The notes under the pieces: generated by a model
Database searches by the model: none
Told to the model about the DNA's origin: nothing
Seen by the model: only the letters and a program-made list of their open reading frames with translations
Program-made: the position numbers and the translations under genes
NCBI GenBank assembly: GCA_947502925.1
Contig: CANNBS010000001.1
Span: 836,754-900,753, forward strand
Origin: an uncultured Marinicella sp.
Lineage (GTDB): Bacteria > Pseudomonadota > Gammaproteobacteria > Xanthomonadales > Marinicellaceae
Length of the DNA stretch: 64,000 nucleotides
Reading direction: 5' to 3'
Part shown: positions 35,437 to 45,126 of the stretch, piece after piece
Layout of the letters: each line of letters opens with the position of its first letter
Position numbering within the stretch: position 1 is the stretch's first letter

Positions 35437-35640
35437 ATGAGTGTAGCAAAAGTCACAGAAATTATTTCCAGTTCCGAAGACAGTTTTGAAGATGCCGTTA
35501 ACAAAGGTATCGATCGTGCCAACAAAACACTAAAAAATGTAACAGAAGCCTGGGTTGCCAGTCAAAAAGTCACTGTTGAAAACGGTCGCATTGACCAGTA
35601 CCGGGTTCTTCTAAAAGTCAGCTTTGTCTTAAAAGATTAA
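35437..35640 (+). CDS. Dodecin family flavin-binding protein
   Basis: A 67-residue protein, the whole length matching dodecin: VAKVTEIISSSEDSFEDAVNKGIDRANKTLKNVTEAWV, then the second strand pair. Bacterial dodecins form hollow dodecamers that store riboflavin or FMN; the Trp in EAWV is the stacking residue. A ribosome site AGGAG lies 9 bases before the ATG. It is monocistronic. Confidence 0.92.
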   Translation: MSVAKVTEIISSSEDSFEDAVNKGIDRANKTLKNVTEAWVASQKVTVENGRIDQYRVLLKVSFVLKD

Positions 35641-35660
35641 AGCAAACTTAAGACAATGAC

Positions 35661-35689
35661 AAAGCCGGCTTATTTAGTCGGCTTTTTTT
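35661..35689 (+). terminator. Terminator of dodecin, overlapping the end of the convergent gene
   Basis: AGCCG (35663-35667) and CGGCT (35679-35683) form the stem and are followed by a run of T. The stop codon of the minus-strand gene (35670-35672) lies in its loop. A-residues on the other side make it usable in both directions. Confidence 0.65.
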
Positions 35690-36947
35690 GTCGCTGTTTG
35701 ATGCCAATTAAATAGGATTTGAGCTGATTGGTATTCGCCGTTTCTTGGTATTGCCTGATTAAGCGTTGCAGTAAGCGCCGGGCTTTATCCACCTCATTTA
35801 GTTGATAATAAGATTGCGCGGCTATATGACCGGCATCGACAATGTCTTGATGGTGTTTGGGGAAGTTTCGGGTCAGCAGTTTATATAAGCGTACCACCCA
35901 GTCATGCTTGTTATTCTGCAGATTATATTTAATTAACGAAAGCACATCACTGACATGAGCGGGTCGAATCAGCTGACCTTTTTCATGGTGCTGTTGAAAT
36001 AGCTGCATCGCTCGTCGGTATTGTTTTTCTGCGACCAGGTGATGAATCTGATCAGCGGGTGTCACAGCTTGCTGCTGCCTGGCCAGATGTTGGGCGTCCA
36101 GACGATAACGGTTTAAATCATCGCGTTGTTCCTGTTTAGAAACCTCATCAATAATGTTCAAAGCCTGTTGACCGTCTCCAGCGGCCAATAGTTCTTCAAT
36201 GCGATGTTTAATGGGATCGTGGTCGTCAGTTTTTGATTGTTGAGATTGCCGATCTTCGACTGTATCCATTGTTTCGTGGCCAATGCTGTCCGCATGTCGA
36301 TACATCACATAGCCAATCACGCTAAAACTAAACACCATTAAAAAATAAAGCAACCAGGCCAGTAAAACCACTTCAATCAATGCAGGAAGTACGCCATTTA
36401 AGACATAGCGTATGAGAAGATTTAATCCTGACATAAGCACAAAGAATAGCGTTAAAGCCACATATTCAGCCCCAATCCTTGTTGCTATCTGAATCTGTGT
36501 TAAGGGATTTAGGGCATTGATAAGGCTTTGACTTTCGGCCAATATCATTAAAAATGCAGGTGTCAAAATAGTGGTTAGAAGCAATAATGAGGCACCGGTA
36601 AGCGGGTCATAGCGAAACACGAAAATAAATAACAGTAGTTGTAAGACCGGCATCCCCAGGGCTTTAAAACCAATTAACTCGGTGACATGAAAAGCGAATG
36701 AATCGCGGTACTGAAATTCACCACGACTCATGCTGCTTAACACCTCAAAAGCCAATTTATAAGAAGCCAAAAACAAACTGATTTGGACAAAAATTTGAAT
36801 AATGAACGAAGGAATGGCCAGAAGCAGATTTAAAAAGGCCAGTAGTGTCACCTGAAAAAATAACTTTTCCTGACGAATAAAAGCAAAGAAAAATCCAAAA
36901 CGCCGCCAGAAAGGTGGCACCTCGCTATAAATTCGGGTACTGGTCAT
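35670..36947 (-). CDS. Multi-pass membrane protein with C-terminal TPR-like helices
   Basis: A 425-residue protein. About 210 residues of hydrophobic segments (five to six likely membrane helices) resemble DUF4013-type membrane proteins. They are followed by a charged linker and a soluble region with helical repeats (HRIEELLAAGDGQQALNIIDEV, EKQYRRAMQLFQQHH, AAQSYYQLNEVDKARRLLQRLIRQY) that look like degenerate TPRs. Function is unknown. It starts 6 bases after the YebC-family gene, so the two are likely co-transcribed. Confidence 0.75.
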   Translation of the reverse strand: MTSTRIYSEVPPFWRRFGFFFAFIRQEKLFFQVTLLAFLNLLLAIPSFIIQIFVQISLFLASYKLAFEVLSSMSRGEFQYRDSFAFHVTELIGFKALGMPVLQLLLFIFVFRYDPLTGASLLLLTTILTPAFLMILAESQSLINALNPLTQIQIATRIGAEYVALTLFFVLMSGLNLLIRYVLNGVLPALIEVVLLAWLLYFLMVFSFSVIGYVMYRHADSIGHETMDTVEDRQSQQSKTDDHDPIKHRIEELLAAGDGQQALNIIDEVSKQEQRDDLNRYRLDAQHLARQQQAVTPADQIHHLVAEKQYRRAMQLFQQHHEKGQLIRPAHVSDVLSLIKYNLQNNKHDWVVRLYKLLTRNFPKHHQDIVDAGHIAAQSYYQLNEVDKARRLLQRLIRQYQETANTNQLKSYLIGIKQRQKKPTK

Positions 36948-36953
36948 ATGTGA

Positions 36954-37679
36954 TTAACGTTGTATCAAGGCATTATGATAAATGTTTTGCACATCCTCAA
37001 GTTCGTCTAACATATCGATAAATTTATCAAAACGGGCGATGTCTTCTTCATCGCTGATTTCAACGGTGGTTTGTGGTACAAATTGAATTTCAGATACCTG
37101 AAAATCAATGGCCGGGTAAGCATCTTGCAGCGCCTGTTTGGCTTTATGAAATTCAGTGTGTGGGGTAAACACGGTGATGGTGCCGTCTTCAGATTCAATG
37201 TCGGTGACATCGATGTCCGCTTCCAATAAAGCTTCCAATACCGCATCTTCATCTTCACCTGTAAAAACCAAAATGGCACAATGGTCAAACATATGCATCA
37301 CCGTACCCTGCGTGCCGATTGAACAATCGGTTTTGGTGAAGCATAAGCGTACATCACCAAAGGTGCGGTTAGGGTTATCGGTTAAACAATCCACAATCAC
37401 CATGCAGTTACCGGGTCCATAGCCTTCGTAACGTGCCACATCAAAGTCTTCACCGGCACCACCTTCGGCTTTATCAATGGCTTTTTTAATCACATGTGCA
37501 GGTACCTGGTTTTTCTTGGCTTCCTCCAGTAAGCTACGCAACTCAAGATTGGCCTCCGGATCGGTACCACCGGATTTAGCGCAAACATAAATTTTGCGGC
37601 TGTATTTTGAGTAAACCCGGGCATTGGCATCCGATGTTTTAGCCATGGACTCTTTGCGATTTTGGAAGGCTCGTCCCAT
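36954..37679 (-). CDS. YebC/PmpR family protein, YeeN subtype
   Basis: A 241-residue member of the TACO1/YebC family. The N-terminus [35 protein letters not shown] and [24 protein letters not shown] match, and the short insert pattern resembles E. coli YeeN rather than YebC. The family is described as transcriptional regulators and, more recently, as helpers of translation through difficult stretches. It lies directly after a terminator that ends the TonB operon. Confidence 0.88.
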   Translation of the reverse strand: MGRAFQNRKESMAKTSDANARVYSKYSRKIYVCAKSGGTDPEANLELRSLLEEAKKNQVPAHVIKKAIDKAEGGAGEDFDVARYEGYGPGNCMVIVDCLTDNPNRTFGDVRLCFTKTDCSIGTQGTVMHMFDHCAILVFTGEDEDAVLEALLEADIDVTDIESEDGTITVFTPHTEFHKAKQALQDAYPAIDFQVSEIQFVPQTTVEISDEEDIARFDKFIDMLDELEDVQNIYHNALIQR

Positions 37680-37690
37680 GTCGTTCTCTC

Positions 37691-37717
37691 AATAAAAGGG
37701 GGTTATTTTAACCCCCT
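37691..37717 (-). terminator. Rho-independent terminator of the TonB2-type operon
   Basis: AGGGGGTTA (37697-37705) pairs with TAACCCCCT (37709-37717) around a 3-base loop. On the minus strand the stem is followed by TTTTATT. It lies between the receptor gene (stop at 37764) and the next gene in the same direction. Confidence 0.8.
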
Positions 37718-37763
37718 GGCGTGGTTTTGTAAAAGTGGTCGGATTAAAGAGGTCGACAGAAAC

Positions 37764-40700
37764 TTAGAAAAATTGATAACTAATGCCCAAACTATAGTCT
37801 CGGCCTTTTTTATACCGTCGACTGGTTTCATCTCCCTGTAAAAACAACACATCTTCATCCAGCAGATTTTGGGCTTTAAAACTCACTTTCCAATGTGGCG
37901 TTAATTGGTGTGAGTAGACAAAATCAACTTGTCTAAATGGTTGTTCATAGACATCGGGTCTTCCACTGGTGCCGGCTTCAGAGATTCGTTCGCCGAATTC
38001 GTTAAATAATATGGACGCATCGATGCCTCTGGACTCATTTTGGTATCCGATTTGAACGTTGACTACATAGGGTGATTGCCCCTGTAGTGGACGTGTGTTG
38101 TTGGTTTGGCCACCGGCCACCTCTGTACTTAATTGTATTTCTGATTCAATATAAGCCAAATTGGTACTCATGTAAAAGTTTGATAATCGGCTGTTTAGCC
38201 ATGAAAAGTCTTTATAAAACTCAAGCTCGAAGCCATAATTTTCCGCTGCTTTGGCGTTCTGGAAACTGATGATACGTGTAGAACCCGGTAAAATGGTCAT
38301 TTCGATGGGTTTATCAAACGTTTTATAAAATAAACTTAAAGAAATAAATTCAGCATCAGAAAAATAATAATCCCAGCGCATATCATAATGTTCAATGGTG
38401 CCGACTTCTAAATCAGGATTACCGATGACGTTCCGGTTTAACACAGGGTCTTTAAACTGAGCCGGTGACAGCTCTTTAAAATCTGGTCGTGTGGCGGTTT
38501 CTGAATAATTGATTCTAAACTGATGTTCGCCCCATAAATAGGTGCTAGAAAAAGCCGGGAACCAGCTGTCATCAGCCAGGCTTGAGGTGATCGGGCTTTC
38601 ATCGGGATCAAACAGACGAAAGGTGGTGACTGATTGACTAAAATCCTCACGACGTGCACCGAGGCTGATGCGCAAAAAGTCGTCATAGGCATAATCCACA
38701 TTGTAGTAGGTGGCTTTATTATCGAGCGATGCAAAATAATTATCGGTTGATCGGGTGGTTTCGATGAGTTGATAACCGTTTTCTGCAATGAATTGATCGT
38801 TCAGAATTTCACTCAATGGCCTGGTTCTGTCAGCTTGATTGGCCAAAGACCCGACATCTTCAAATAAAAAGCGTCTGATATCTGATTGCCGGTCTTTTTT
38901 AATCCAATGTTGCCCAAATCCAACGGTGATGTCATGTTGATTATTGAAAGTAAGGGGTAGCGTCAAATCATATTTAATGTTTTGAGAATCATCTTCCAGT
39001 TCTCGATAAACCCGTGAATTGCTGTCATTTCGACTGGAGAACACAAAAATGCCATCTGATCGCCTGTCATAACGATAAATACGGTTATCCGGTTCTGAAA
39101 AGGTTGCTGTTGAGTCCGTGTATTGCCAGTCAAATTGCAAATCTGAGAAAGCAGGGTAATTGTGATTTCCGAATAGCTGTAAAGATTGTAAATCACGCTC
39201 AGTCCATCTGATTTCATAAATTCTCCGAGAATTACCCAAATCCTCATTAAAGCCTTCCGCAATTTCTGTGAAGTCTGTGGTGTTGCGTAACAGCATTAAA
39301 TTTGCAGACAGTGAGTGGTCGTCATTAAATGAAATGCCACCGGTTAAAAAACCACTGGCATTGATTTGTCGTTCAGTGGTGTCTGCCAGCGCCTCACTGT
39401 CGAGTGCCAGATCATCGCCAGTCGAGACCACATAATCACGTCTCAATTCCTGTCGGTAGTCCCATTCATCACCATATTCAAAAGCAGCAGAAATCCCAAA
39501 ACTCTGGCCTGAGTCGAGGTTGAAGCGAGTGCCACCGGCTATGTCTAATCCCAGGCCCGGGTCAAGACTTGTTGGTTTCAGGTCATAGGTGTTATTTAAA
39601 GATCGACCGATGATGGCCAATTCTTCACGGGTAAAGCCACCATCAAAAAAGGGATTATTGGGCCTTAGTTCTTTGCCACCGGCAATGGCTTCTGCTAATC
39701 GATCCGGAATGGCGCGTGTCCCGTCATCATAGCCGGTCCAATCATCTCCACCTCCAGTATAACTAAAGCCGGTTTTACCGGTAGACTGACTATTGTGTTT
39801 GTATGACAGGCCCACATCAAAAAAGGGCTCATCCGGTATGGAGATGGTTTTTAAACTGACTGAACCGCCACCAAATTCGGCCGGTAGTTTAGCAGAATAA
39901 CCTTTTTGCACTTCAATACTGCCAATAATACCGGTGGGAAACAAATCCAGTGGCACCACCCGTCTGGTTGGATCCGGGCTGGGCATGTTGGCATCATTAA
40001 GCAAGGTGCTTGAATAACGTTCACCCAGGCCACGAATAAATATAAATTGGCCATCGACCAGCGTTAAACCGGTAACCCGTTTTAAAGCGCCTGCAGCAGT
40101 TGAATCGCCGGCCTTTGAAATCTGCTCCATGCTGAGGTAATTGGCCACCGAGTTATTGCTCCTTCGCTGTTCTAACACCGCCGCCAGAGAGCCTTCGATA
40201 TAAGGTTCTACCACCACAAATTCAGGCAATTCACTACCGCTTGGCGTTAACTCAATGGTTAATGTATTCGACTGATTAGGACCCACCTGAACAGATTTTT
40301 CAACATGAGAACTTAACTGGCTGTGCAAAATACTTAAACCATAGGTGCCGGTTGGTAATTCTGTGGAAAACTGCCCCAAATCATTGGTTTGTAAATAGCC
40401 GCTTTGTCCTGACACAAAGATTTTGGCATTGGCCACAGGTTCTAAGGTTTCCAGACTTTTTACTTCGCCTGATAGCGTATTAACAGTGGTGTCTGTGGTC
40501 GTTTCGGCCGACGCATCCGGGGTGGTTTCCAGGTGATCAACCGAGCTTTCGGTGTAAACTTCCGGCTGGTGTTTATCGATGACCTTTAAATCCACCAGTA
40601 ATTGCACAAGCTCGCCATCCGCCAATTCTATATCATGATCAAAAATTGCCAATTTTTTTGATTTAAAAGCCAGTTTATGTTGACCCGGTGCCAGTGAAAT

Positions 40701-40865
40701 TTGGGCAAATCCATAATCGTTGGTGGTGGTTGACTGCTCACCGGACTGTACCGTGATTTGATTGACCGGTAAGCCTTTGAGGAACACGTGAACATTGATC
40801 TGGGCAGGTTCTGCCGATGCCGCCGAAAGGGTGACTAAACAGAGAATAAGAAAAAATGTTTTCAT
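37764..40865 (-). CDS. TonB-dependent receptor with N-terminal carboxypeptidase-regulatory-like domains
   Basis: A 1033-residue outer membrane receptor. Signal peptide MKTFFLILCLVTLSAASA, then two beta-sandwich regulatory-like repeats (about 20-95 and 125-205), a TonB-box-like stretch (EFVVVEPY), the plug (AAGALKRVTGLTLVDGQFIFIRGLGERYSSTLLN) and a 22-strand barrel ending in SLGISYQFF. It is the last gene of an operon that also encodes its energy system, so it is probably the dedicated client. The substrate is unknown; the nearby Pho-box raises the idea of a phosphorus source. Confidence 0.92.
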   Translation of the reverse strand: MKTFFLILCLVTLSAASAEPAQINVHVFLKGLPVNQITVQSGEQSTTTNDYGFAQISLAPGQHKLAFKSKKLAIFDHDIELADGELVQLLVDLKVIDKHQPEVYTESSVDHLETTPDASAETTTDTTVNTLSGEVKSLETLEPVANAKIFVSGQSGYLQTNDLGQFSTELPTGTYGLSILHSQLSSHVEKSVQVGPNQSNTLTIELTPSGSELPEFVVVEPYIEGSLAAVLEQRRSNNSVANYLSMEQISKAGDSTAAGALKRVTGLTLVDGQFIFIRGLGERYSSTLLNDANMPSPDPTRRVVPLDLFPTGIIGSIEVQKGYSAKLPAEFGGGSVSLKTISIPDEPFFDVGLSYKHNSQSTGKTGFSYTGGGDDWTGYDDGTRAIPDRLAEAIAGGKELRPNNPFFDGGFTREELAIIGRSLNNTYDLKPTSLDPGLGLDIAGGTRFNLDSGQSFGISAAFEYGDEWDYRQELRRDYVVSTGDDLALDSEALADTTERQINASGFLTGGISFNDDHSLSANLMLLRNTTDFTEIAEGFNEDLGNSRRIYEIRWTERDLQSLQLFGNHNYPAFSDLQFDWQYTDSTATFSEPDNRIYRYDRRSDGIFVFSSRNDSNSRVYRELEDDSQNIKYDLTLPLTFNNQHDITVGFGQHWIKKDRQSDIRRFLFEDVGSLANQADRTRPLSEILNDQFIAENGYQLIETTRSTDNYFASLDNKATYYNVDYAYDDFLRISLGARREDFSQSVTTFRLFDPDESPITSSLADDSWFPAFSSTYLWGEHQFRINYSETATRPDFKELSPAQFKDPVLNRNVIGNPDLEVGTIEHYDMRWDYYFSDAEFISLSLFYKTFDKPIEMTILPGSTRIISFQNAKAAENYGFELEFYKDFSWLNSRLSNFYMSTNLAYIESEIQLSTEVAGGQTNNTRPLQGQSPYVVNVQIGYQNESRGIDASILFNEFGERISEAGTSGRPDVYEQPFRQVDFVYSHQLTPHWKVSFKAQNLLDEDVLFLQGDETSRRYKKGRDYSLGISYQFF

Positions 40866-40887
40866 ACTTTTATCAATGGGTTAAAGA

Positions 40888-42054
40888 TTACTGGCAAAGC
40901 CAGGGTTGTAGACGACATTGATTCATGTAGTCGCGAATTTGTAAAGCTTGTTCAATATATCTGGGTTCAGTTAACTCACTTAATAAACCTTCAGTTTCCT
41001 GGTATTGCCCCAATTTAAAATGTGTAAAAGCCATGGCATAACGAATGTCATCCTGTTGCAAAAGACGGGTTCTGATGAGGTCATTTTTAAGCGCGACAGC
41101 CTGATCAAACAGGGCCAGTTCAATCAGCAAACCCAGTCGTTGTGTCAGTTTTTCAGACTGGTCTGTAATTAAACCGTTGAGAATCAATGCCTGATGTTTG
41201 TAGCCTGCCTTGCGAAATAATTCAGCCGCTTCTGACATATAGTCATTATTGGTCATGGCTAATTTATGAACAATGTTAGCAGCGCTAAGATAATGTTGTT
41301 TTTCAACGTAAGCGGCCGCCAGGGCTTTAATGATGTCTTCATTCTCGGGAAAATATAAGTGAGCAGACTCTAAAAAACTTAATCCACGTTCTCGGTTTCC
41401 GGCGTTTTTTAACGCCATGCCAATGGCCAGATAGTCATCGGCAGAGACATCGTATTTTGCGACATAATCAAGACCCAATTCAGCCGCTTGGGCGTGCAAT
41501 TCAAGGGCCACAAGATAAAAGATTTTGCGCTTTAAGAAAGCCGATTCGCTGGGAAAAAGCGCCATGGCCACATTGATGATGGCGAGTGCCATCGGCTTTT
41601 CATTTAATTGCCAGTGTGCTTTGGCACGCATGTGGTAGCTTTCTGTCACTTGTTGCAATGCCAAACCACCCTCATTTAAGGCCTGTAAAGATCGCTCAAA
41701 TTGATCGGCTGAAAAAGCCGCTTGTGCCAGTATCAGCTGCATATTGGGTTCCAGTGATTTAATGGTATTGGCTTGAGACAATGCCTTTACGGCGATTTCA
41801 TGCTGCCCCCTCTTAACCCCCAACAAACCCTTGAGCGAATAATACCTGTGCTGATCAGTGTCTTCATGTTGAATATCCACCTGTTGTAAGGCGGTTTCAG
41901 CGCGATCTAAATGGTTATCACGTAACATTAAGGCGGCCAACTCTAAAAAATCAATGTCTTGTGTCGACTGTTTATCATCTTGAGCCGGGGCTGATGTCAC
42001 AACCAGCCACAACAAGGCAATAAACACAATCTGTACATATATCTTCATAATCAT
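40888..42054 (-). CDS. TPR-repeat protein of the TonB2-type operon
   Basis: A 388-residue exported protein: a signal peptide (KIYVQIVFIALLWLVVTSAPA) then helical TPR-type repeats throughout. Such a protein regularly sits between tonB2 and the receptor gene in these operons and may scaffold the complex in the periplasm. The start at 42054 shares a base with the tonB stop (TAATG); an ATG at 42048 is an equally good signal peptide start. Confidence 0.82.
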   Translation of the reverse strand: MIMKIYVQIVFIALLWLVVTSAPAQDDKQSTQDIDFLELAALMLRDNHLDRAETALQQVDIQHEDTDQHRYYSLKGLLGVKRGQHEIAVKALSQANTIKSLEPNMQLILAQAAFSADQFERSLQALNEGGLALQQVTESYHMRAKAHWQLNEKPMALAIINVAMALFPSESAFLKRKIFYLVALELHAQAAELGLDYVAKYDVSADDYLAIGMALKNAGNRERGLSFLESAHLYFPENEDIIKALAAAYVEKQHYLSAANIVHKLAMTNNDYMSEAAELFRKAGYKHQALILNGLITDQSEKLTQRLGLLIELALFDQAVALKNDLIRTRLLQQDDIRYAMAFTHFKLGQYQETEGLLSELTEPRYIEQALQIRDYMNQCRLQPWLCQ

Positions 42055-42701
42055 TAACTCAAATTAAATCGAATGCGTTGTTTGGCCCAGGTTTTAACGG
42101 CTTTACCCTGATATTTCGCAGGCTCAAACCGCCATTGACGAATGGCTTGTAATGCGGTTTCATTAAAAACATCTTCCGGAGTGGCATCAATAATTCGGAC
42201 TTCTTCAATGTGACCGGTTTCATCAATCAGCAGTGAAAAAACCACATAACCTTCAATGCCTTTAGCCCGTGCTCGTGCCGGATAATTAACCGGTGCTTGA
42301 TAAGTTGCCCGCGGTACTTGGTCAACCATATCTTCTGACATGACGGTATTGCCGTCAGTATTGAGCATGTCATTGTCTAAATCGCTGAGCTGACCAATAC
42401 CGAGACTGTCGAGGCCCAAATCGATGCCGCCTAACTGACTGTTTAGTCCCAACAAAGGCGTGGGCGGACTGAGTCGTCTGGGTTTAGGCTTGGGTTTGGG
42501 CTTGGGCTGTTGCACCACCTCTTGAGGTTTGGGTTTGGGTTTATTGATTTTAATGATGCTGTGAGCAGATTGGTTGGTATTTTGGTTTAATTGATTACTG
42601 TCGTTAATGATAACCAATGTGCTCAGCACCAAAGTAGAACCCAGTAACATGGAAAACATTGCGGCGAGATGACGTTGTATCTGTTCACGGTTTACTTTCA
42701 T
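42054..42701 (-). CDS. tonB: TonB family energy transducer
   Basis: A 215-residue protein with one N-terminal membrane helix (about 14-32), a Pro/Lys-rich spacer (KPKPKPQEVVQQPKPKPKPKP) and a C-terminal TonB domain (VNYPARARAKGIEGYVVFSLLIDETG; ALQAIRQWRFEPAKYQGKAV). The short spacer fits the TonB2 type. It overlaps exbD by 4 bases. Confidence 0.9.
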   Translation of the reverse strand: MKVNREQIQRHLAAMFSMLLGSTLVLSTLVIINDSNQLNQNTNQSAHSIIKINKPKPKPQEVVQQPKPKPKPKPRRLSPPTPLLGLNSQLGGIDLGLDSLGIGQLSDLDNDMLNTDGNTVMSEDMVDQVPRATYQAPVNYPARARAKGIEGYVVFSLLIDETGHIEEVRIIDATPEDVFNETALQAIRQWRFEPAKYQGKAVKTWAKQRIRFNLS

Positions 42702-43108
42702 CCTGCCCCCACTTCTTTTTCAGTGGCCACACCGACATCTGATGCACCGGCTAGGCGTGCCTGGTCGACCACTTCAACGAGTTTACCCGAAGGAACATTT
42801 TCATCGGTCACCACCAAGACAGATTTTTGCGTTTTTGATTTCAGTAAATCACGTAAACGGGTCTGGATCACCCAGGGTTGGATACTGGTGCCGTCCAAAT
42901 AAACCTGACCGCCATTATCAATGTACAGACGAACCGCTTTGGTGGAGGCTGTCGTGCTGCTGCTGGCGGCAGGCCGTTCCAGTTCTAGTTTCATGTCTTT
43001 AACGAAGGTGGTGCTGACCATAAAAAAGATCAGCAATATAAATACCATATCGATTAAAGGCGATATATTCAGGTCTTGAATCGTTTCTTTATTTTCACGA
43101 TATCTCAT
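42698..43108 (-). CDS. exbD: ExbD/TolR-like proton channel subunit
   Basis: A 136-residue single-span protein. The membrane helix LNISPLIDMVFILLIFFMVS carries the essential Asp (D in PLIDMVF) used for proton-driven rotation. The periplasmic part is typical for ExbD. It overlaps both exbB (14 bases) and tonB (4 bases). Confidence 0.92.
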   Translation of the reverse strand: MRYRENKETIQDLNISPLIDMVFILLIFFMVSTTFVKDMKLELERPAASSSTTASTKAVRLYIDNGGQVYLDGTSIQPWVIQTRLRDLLKSKTQKSVLVVTDENVPSGKLVEVVDQARLAGASDVGVATEKEVGAG

Positions 43109-43712
43109 GTCGTTCTACCTCATGCATTAAGGGGCTGCACAAATAATCTTTTATTTGGGCAATTTCTATTTCCAGTCGATTTTGTTTTTTATTTAAAATA
43201 CCGTTGACGATTAAGCCGGGGATGGCCACGGCCAAGCCCATTTGGGTGGTAATTAAAGCTTGCGAAATACCACCTGCGATACCACCGGTTTGGGTAAACA
43301 GGGTCATGTCGCCCAATGAGTCAAAGGTTTCAATCATGCCAGAAACCGTCCCCAGCAACCCCAGCAAGGGTGCCGTGAGCACGATGGTGGTTATGATGAC
43401 GCGGTATTTTTTAATGTCTTTAATGTCTTCGCTAAAGGCATCATCTAAATGCTTCCGCAAATTTGGTAAGTCTTGTTGATACAAGGCCATGCCCTTGCGT
43501 AACACCCGGGATAAGACGCCTTGATGGCTGGGCTTTTTACCCTTGAGGTAACGAAACAACATAACGCGGGTTGAACGGACGGATCCACGCTGTAGTGTTC
43601 TCATACGATACCCCAGTGCCCACCAAAGGATGACAGTGGCCACAATCAAAGGCGGCATCACATACCCACCTGATGCAAAATAACCGCTTAATTGTGCGAT
43701 TGACTCCCACAT
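43095..43712 (-). CDS. exbB: ExbB/TolQ-like proton channel subunit
   Basis: A 205-residue MotA/TolQ/ExbB protein with three membrane segments. The conserved pore stretch reads VLTAPLLGLLGTVSGMIETF and later GISQALITTQMGLAVAIPGLIVNGIL. It starts 1 base after the ttpC-like gene, giving two ExbB-like proteins in one operon. Confidence 0.92.
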   Translation of the reverse strand: MWESIAQLSGYFASGGYVMPPLIVATVILWWALGYRMRTLQRGSVRSTRVMLFRYLKGKKPSHQGVLSRVLRKGMALYQQDLPNLRKHLDDAFSEDIKDIKKYRVIITTIVLTAPLLGLLGTVSGMIETFDSLGDMTLFTQTGGIAGGISQALITTQMGLAVAIPGLIVNGILNKKQNRLEIEIAQIKDYLCSPLMHEVERHEIS

Positions 43713-43713
43713 A

Positions 43714-45126
43714 TCAGCTCACCGTTTTTTGGTAAACATTGATGGCTCTTAAGGCCGCTTTTTCCATGTCATCCTTAATGCGTTCAGACCAACCGGATAA
43801 TAAATTGCCAAACAATAAAGCCGGAATGGCCACAGCCAAACCAATTTCGGTTGTCACCAGTGCAATGGAAATACCACTTGATAATAATTTTGGATCTCCG
43901 GTGCCGAACTCTGTAATGATGTCAAAGGTTGAAATCATGCCGGTTACGGTGCCTAACAGACCCAGCAAAGGGGCTACGGTGGCAATCACCAGAATCATCG
44001 AACCAAAACGGTTTAATAATGCCGATTCATGCAAAATGGATTCAGACACAATGTCCTCAATGTGTTCACGATTACGCTTAATATTTCTCAAGGCGGATAA
44101 TAGAACCCGGGCACTGGCGCTGTTTTTGGTCTGGGCTTTGGCGATGGCAGATTGCAGGTCTTTTTGTTCGATTTCATGGACCACCGCGTTCATCATTTTT
44201 TCGGTACTGGCTGAAGATTTTTTCAAAAAGATGAATCGCAGAATAATCAGAATTAATGCAATCACACCCAACGCAAAGATAATCCAGGCAATAACACCGC
44301 CGGATTCAATCACACTTAAGATGGTTTTTGTCTTCTTCTCTTCAATGGCATTGAGAGTGGACTCGTAAATAAACACCGGCGACAAGGCCTCGGCATTGCC
44401 ATTAAACAGCGCTGCCACAGCCGCCGAATCATTGGCTTCCCATACTTTAAGTTGCCCTTCTCCGGCTGGTGCCAAGGCGCCGCTGCCCTGATCACTGTGT
44501 CCGTAAGTGGCAATGCGACCAATGTGCAACAATTGGCCATCGACGGATGTACCGTCAGCCAGATAAAACTGACCGTCGGTCTGATAGGTCTGTGACTGTT
44601 TAGTTAAAAACTCCGATACCTTATTAACCCAGGCTTGAACCTGTTCCAGTTTGGATAAGTCCTCATCTGCTTTGATGCTTATGTCATAAGCAGACATGGA
44701 TGATTTGGCTTGTGCCAGCGTGGCTTCTAACAATTGTTGGTTGTCTTCTACGGATTGTTGGTTTCTCAACAAAGTAACGTGTTCGTTTTCCAGTGCGCGA
44801 GCCTGATTCTCAGCGGTTAATAACTGATTTTCCAGGGTGTTGACCTCGGATTCAATTTTAACTTGGGCCTGGCGGGCATTGGTTTTAAATTGGCCAATCC
44901 GCTCATTGAGGTTATGAACCTGGCTACTGAGTAGAGCCATTTCTTTTTTGTAAGCCATATCAATGTCCTGCTGCGCTTGATTTTCCTGTGCTTGTGTGAC
45001 CACTGCAGGGGCTGGATTATCAGAGGACTGTGTAGTAGCTTCAGTCTGTGTATCGTCCTGACCGACTGCTTTGGCGCTAATCAGCAGGCAGGCCATAATT
45101 AACAGAGTTTTGTTGACATCAATCAT
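43714..45126 (-). CDS. ttpC: TtpC-like ExbB-domain protein with coiled-coil N-terminus
   Basis: A 470-residue protein. A signal peptide and a long periplasmic coiled coil (about 45-165) precede a MotA/TolQ/ExbB domain at the C-terminus (VIATVAPLLGLLGTVTGMISTF; SIALVTTEIGLAVAIPALLFGNLL). This matches TtpC of Vibrio TonB2 systems, which is needed with ExbB2, ExbD2 and TonB2 for uptake. The start overlaps the DUF3450 stop by 4 bases. Confidence 0.87.
   Translation of the reverse strand: MIDVNKTLLIMACLLISAKAVGQDDTQTEATTQSSDNPAPAVVTQAQENQAQQDIDMAYKKEMALLSSQVHNLNERIGQFKTNARQAQVKIESEVNTLENQLLTAENQARALENEHVTLLRNQQSVEDNQQLLEATLAQAKSSMSAYDISIKADEDLSKLEQVQAWVNKVSEFLTKQSQTYQTDGQFYLADGTSVDGQLLHIGRIATYGHSDQGSGALAPAGEGQLKVWEANDSAAVAALFNGNAEALSPVFIYESTLNAIEEKKTKTILSVIESGGVIAWIIFALGVIALILIILRFIFLKKSSASTEKMMNAVVHEIEQKDLQSAIAKAQTKNSASARVLLSALRNIKRNREHIEDIVSESILHESALLNRFGSMILVIATVAPLLGLLGTVTGMISTFDIITEFGTGDPKLLSSGISIALVTTEIGLAVAIPALLFGNLLSGWSERIKDDMEKAALRAINVYQKTVS

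Noticed and set aside
37007..37288. Open frame antisense or offset within the YebC-family gene, and similar frames inside pntB, gor and E1
   Set aside because: They overlap well-supported genes, show no family signature and have no ribosome sites.
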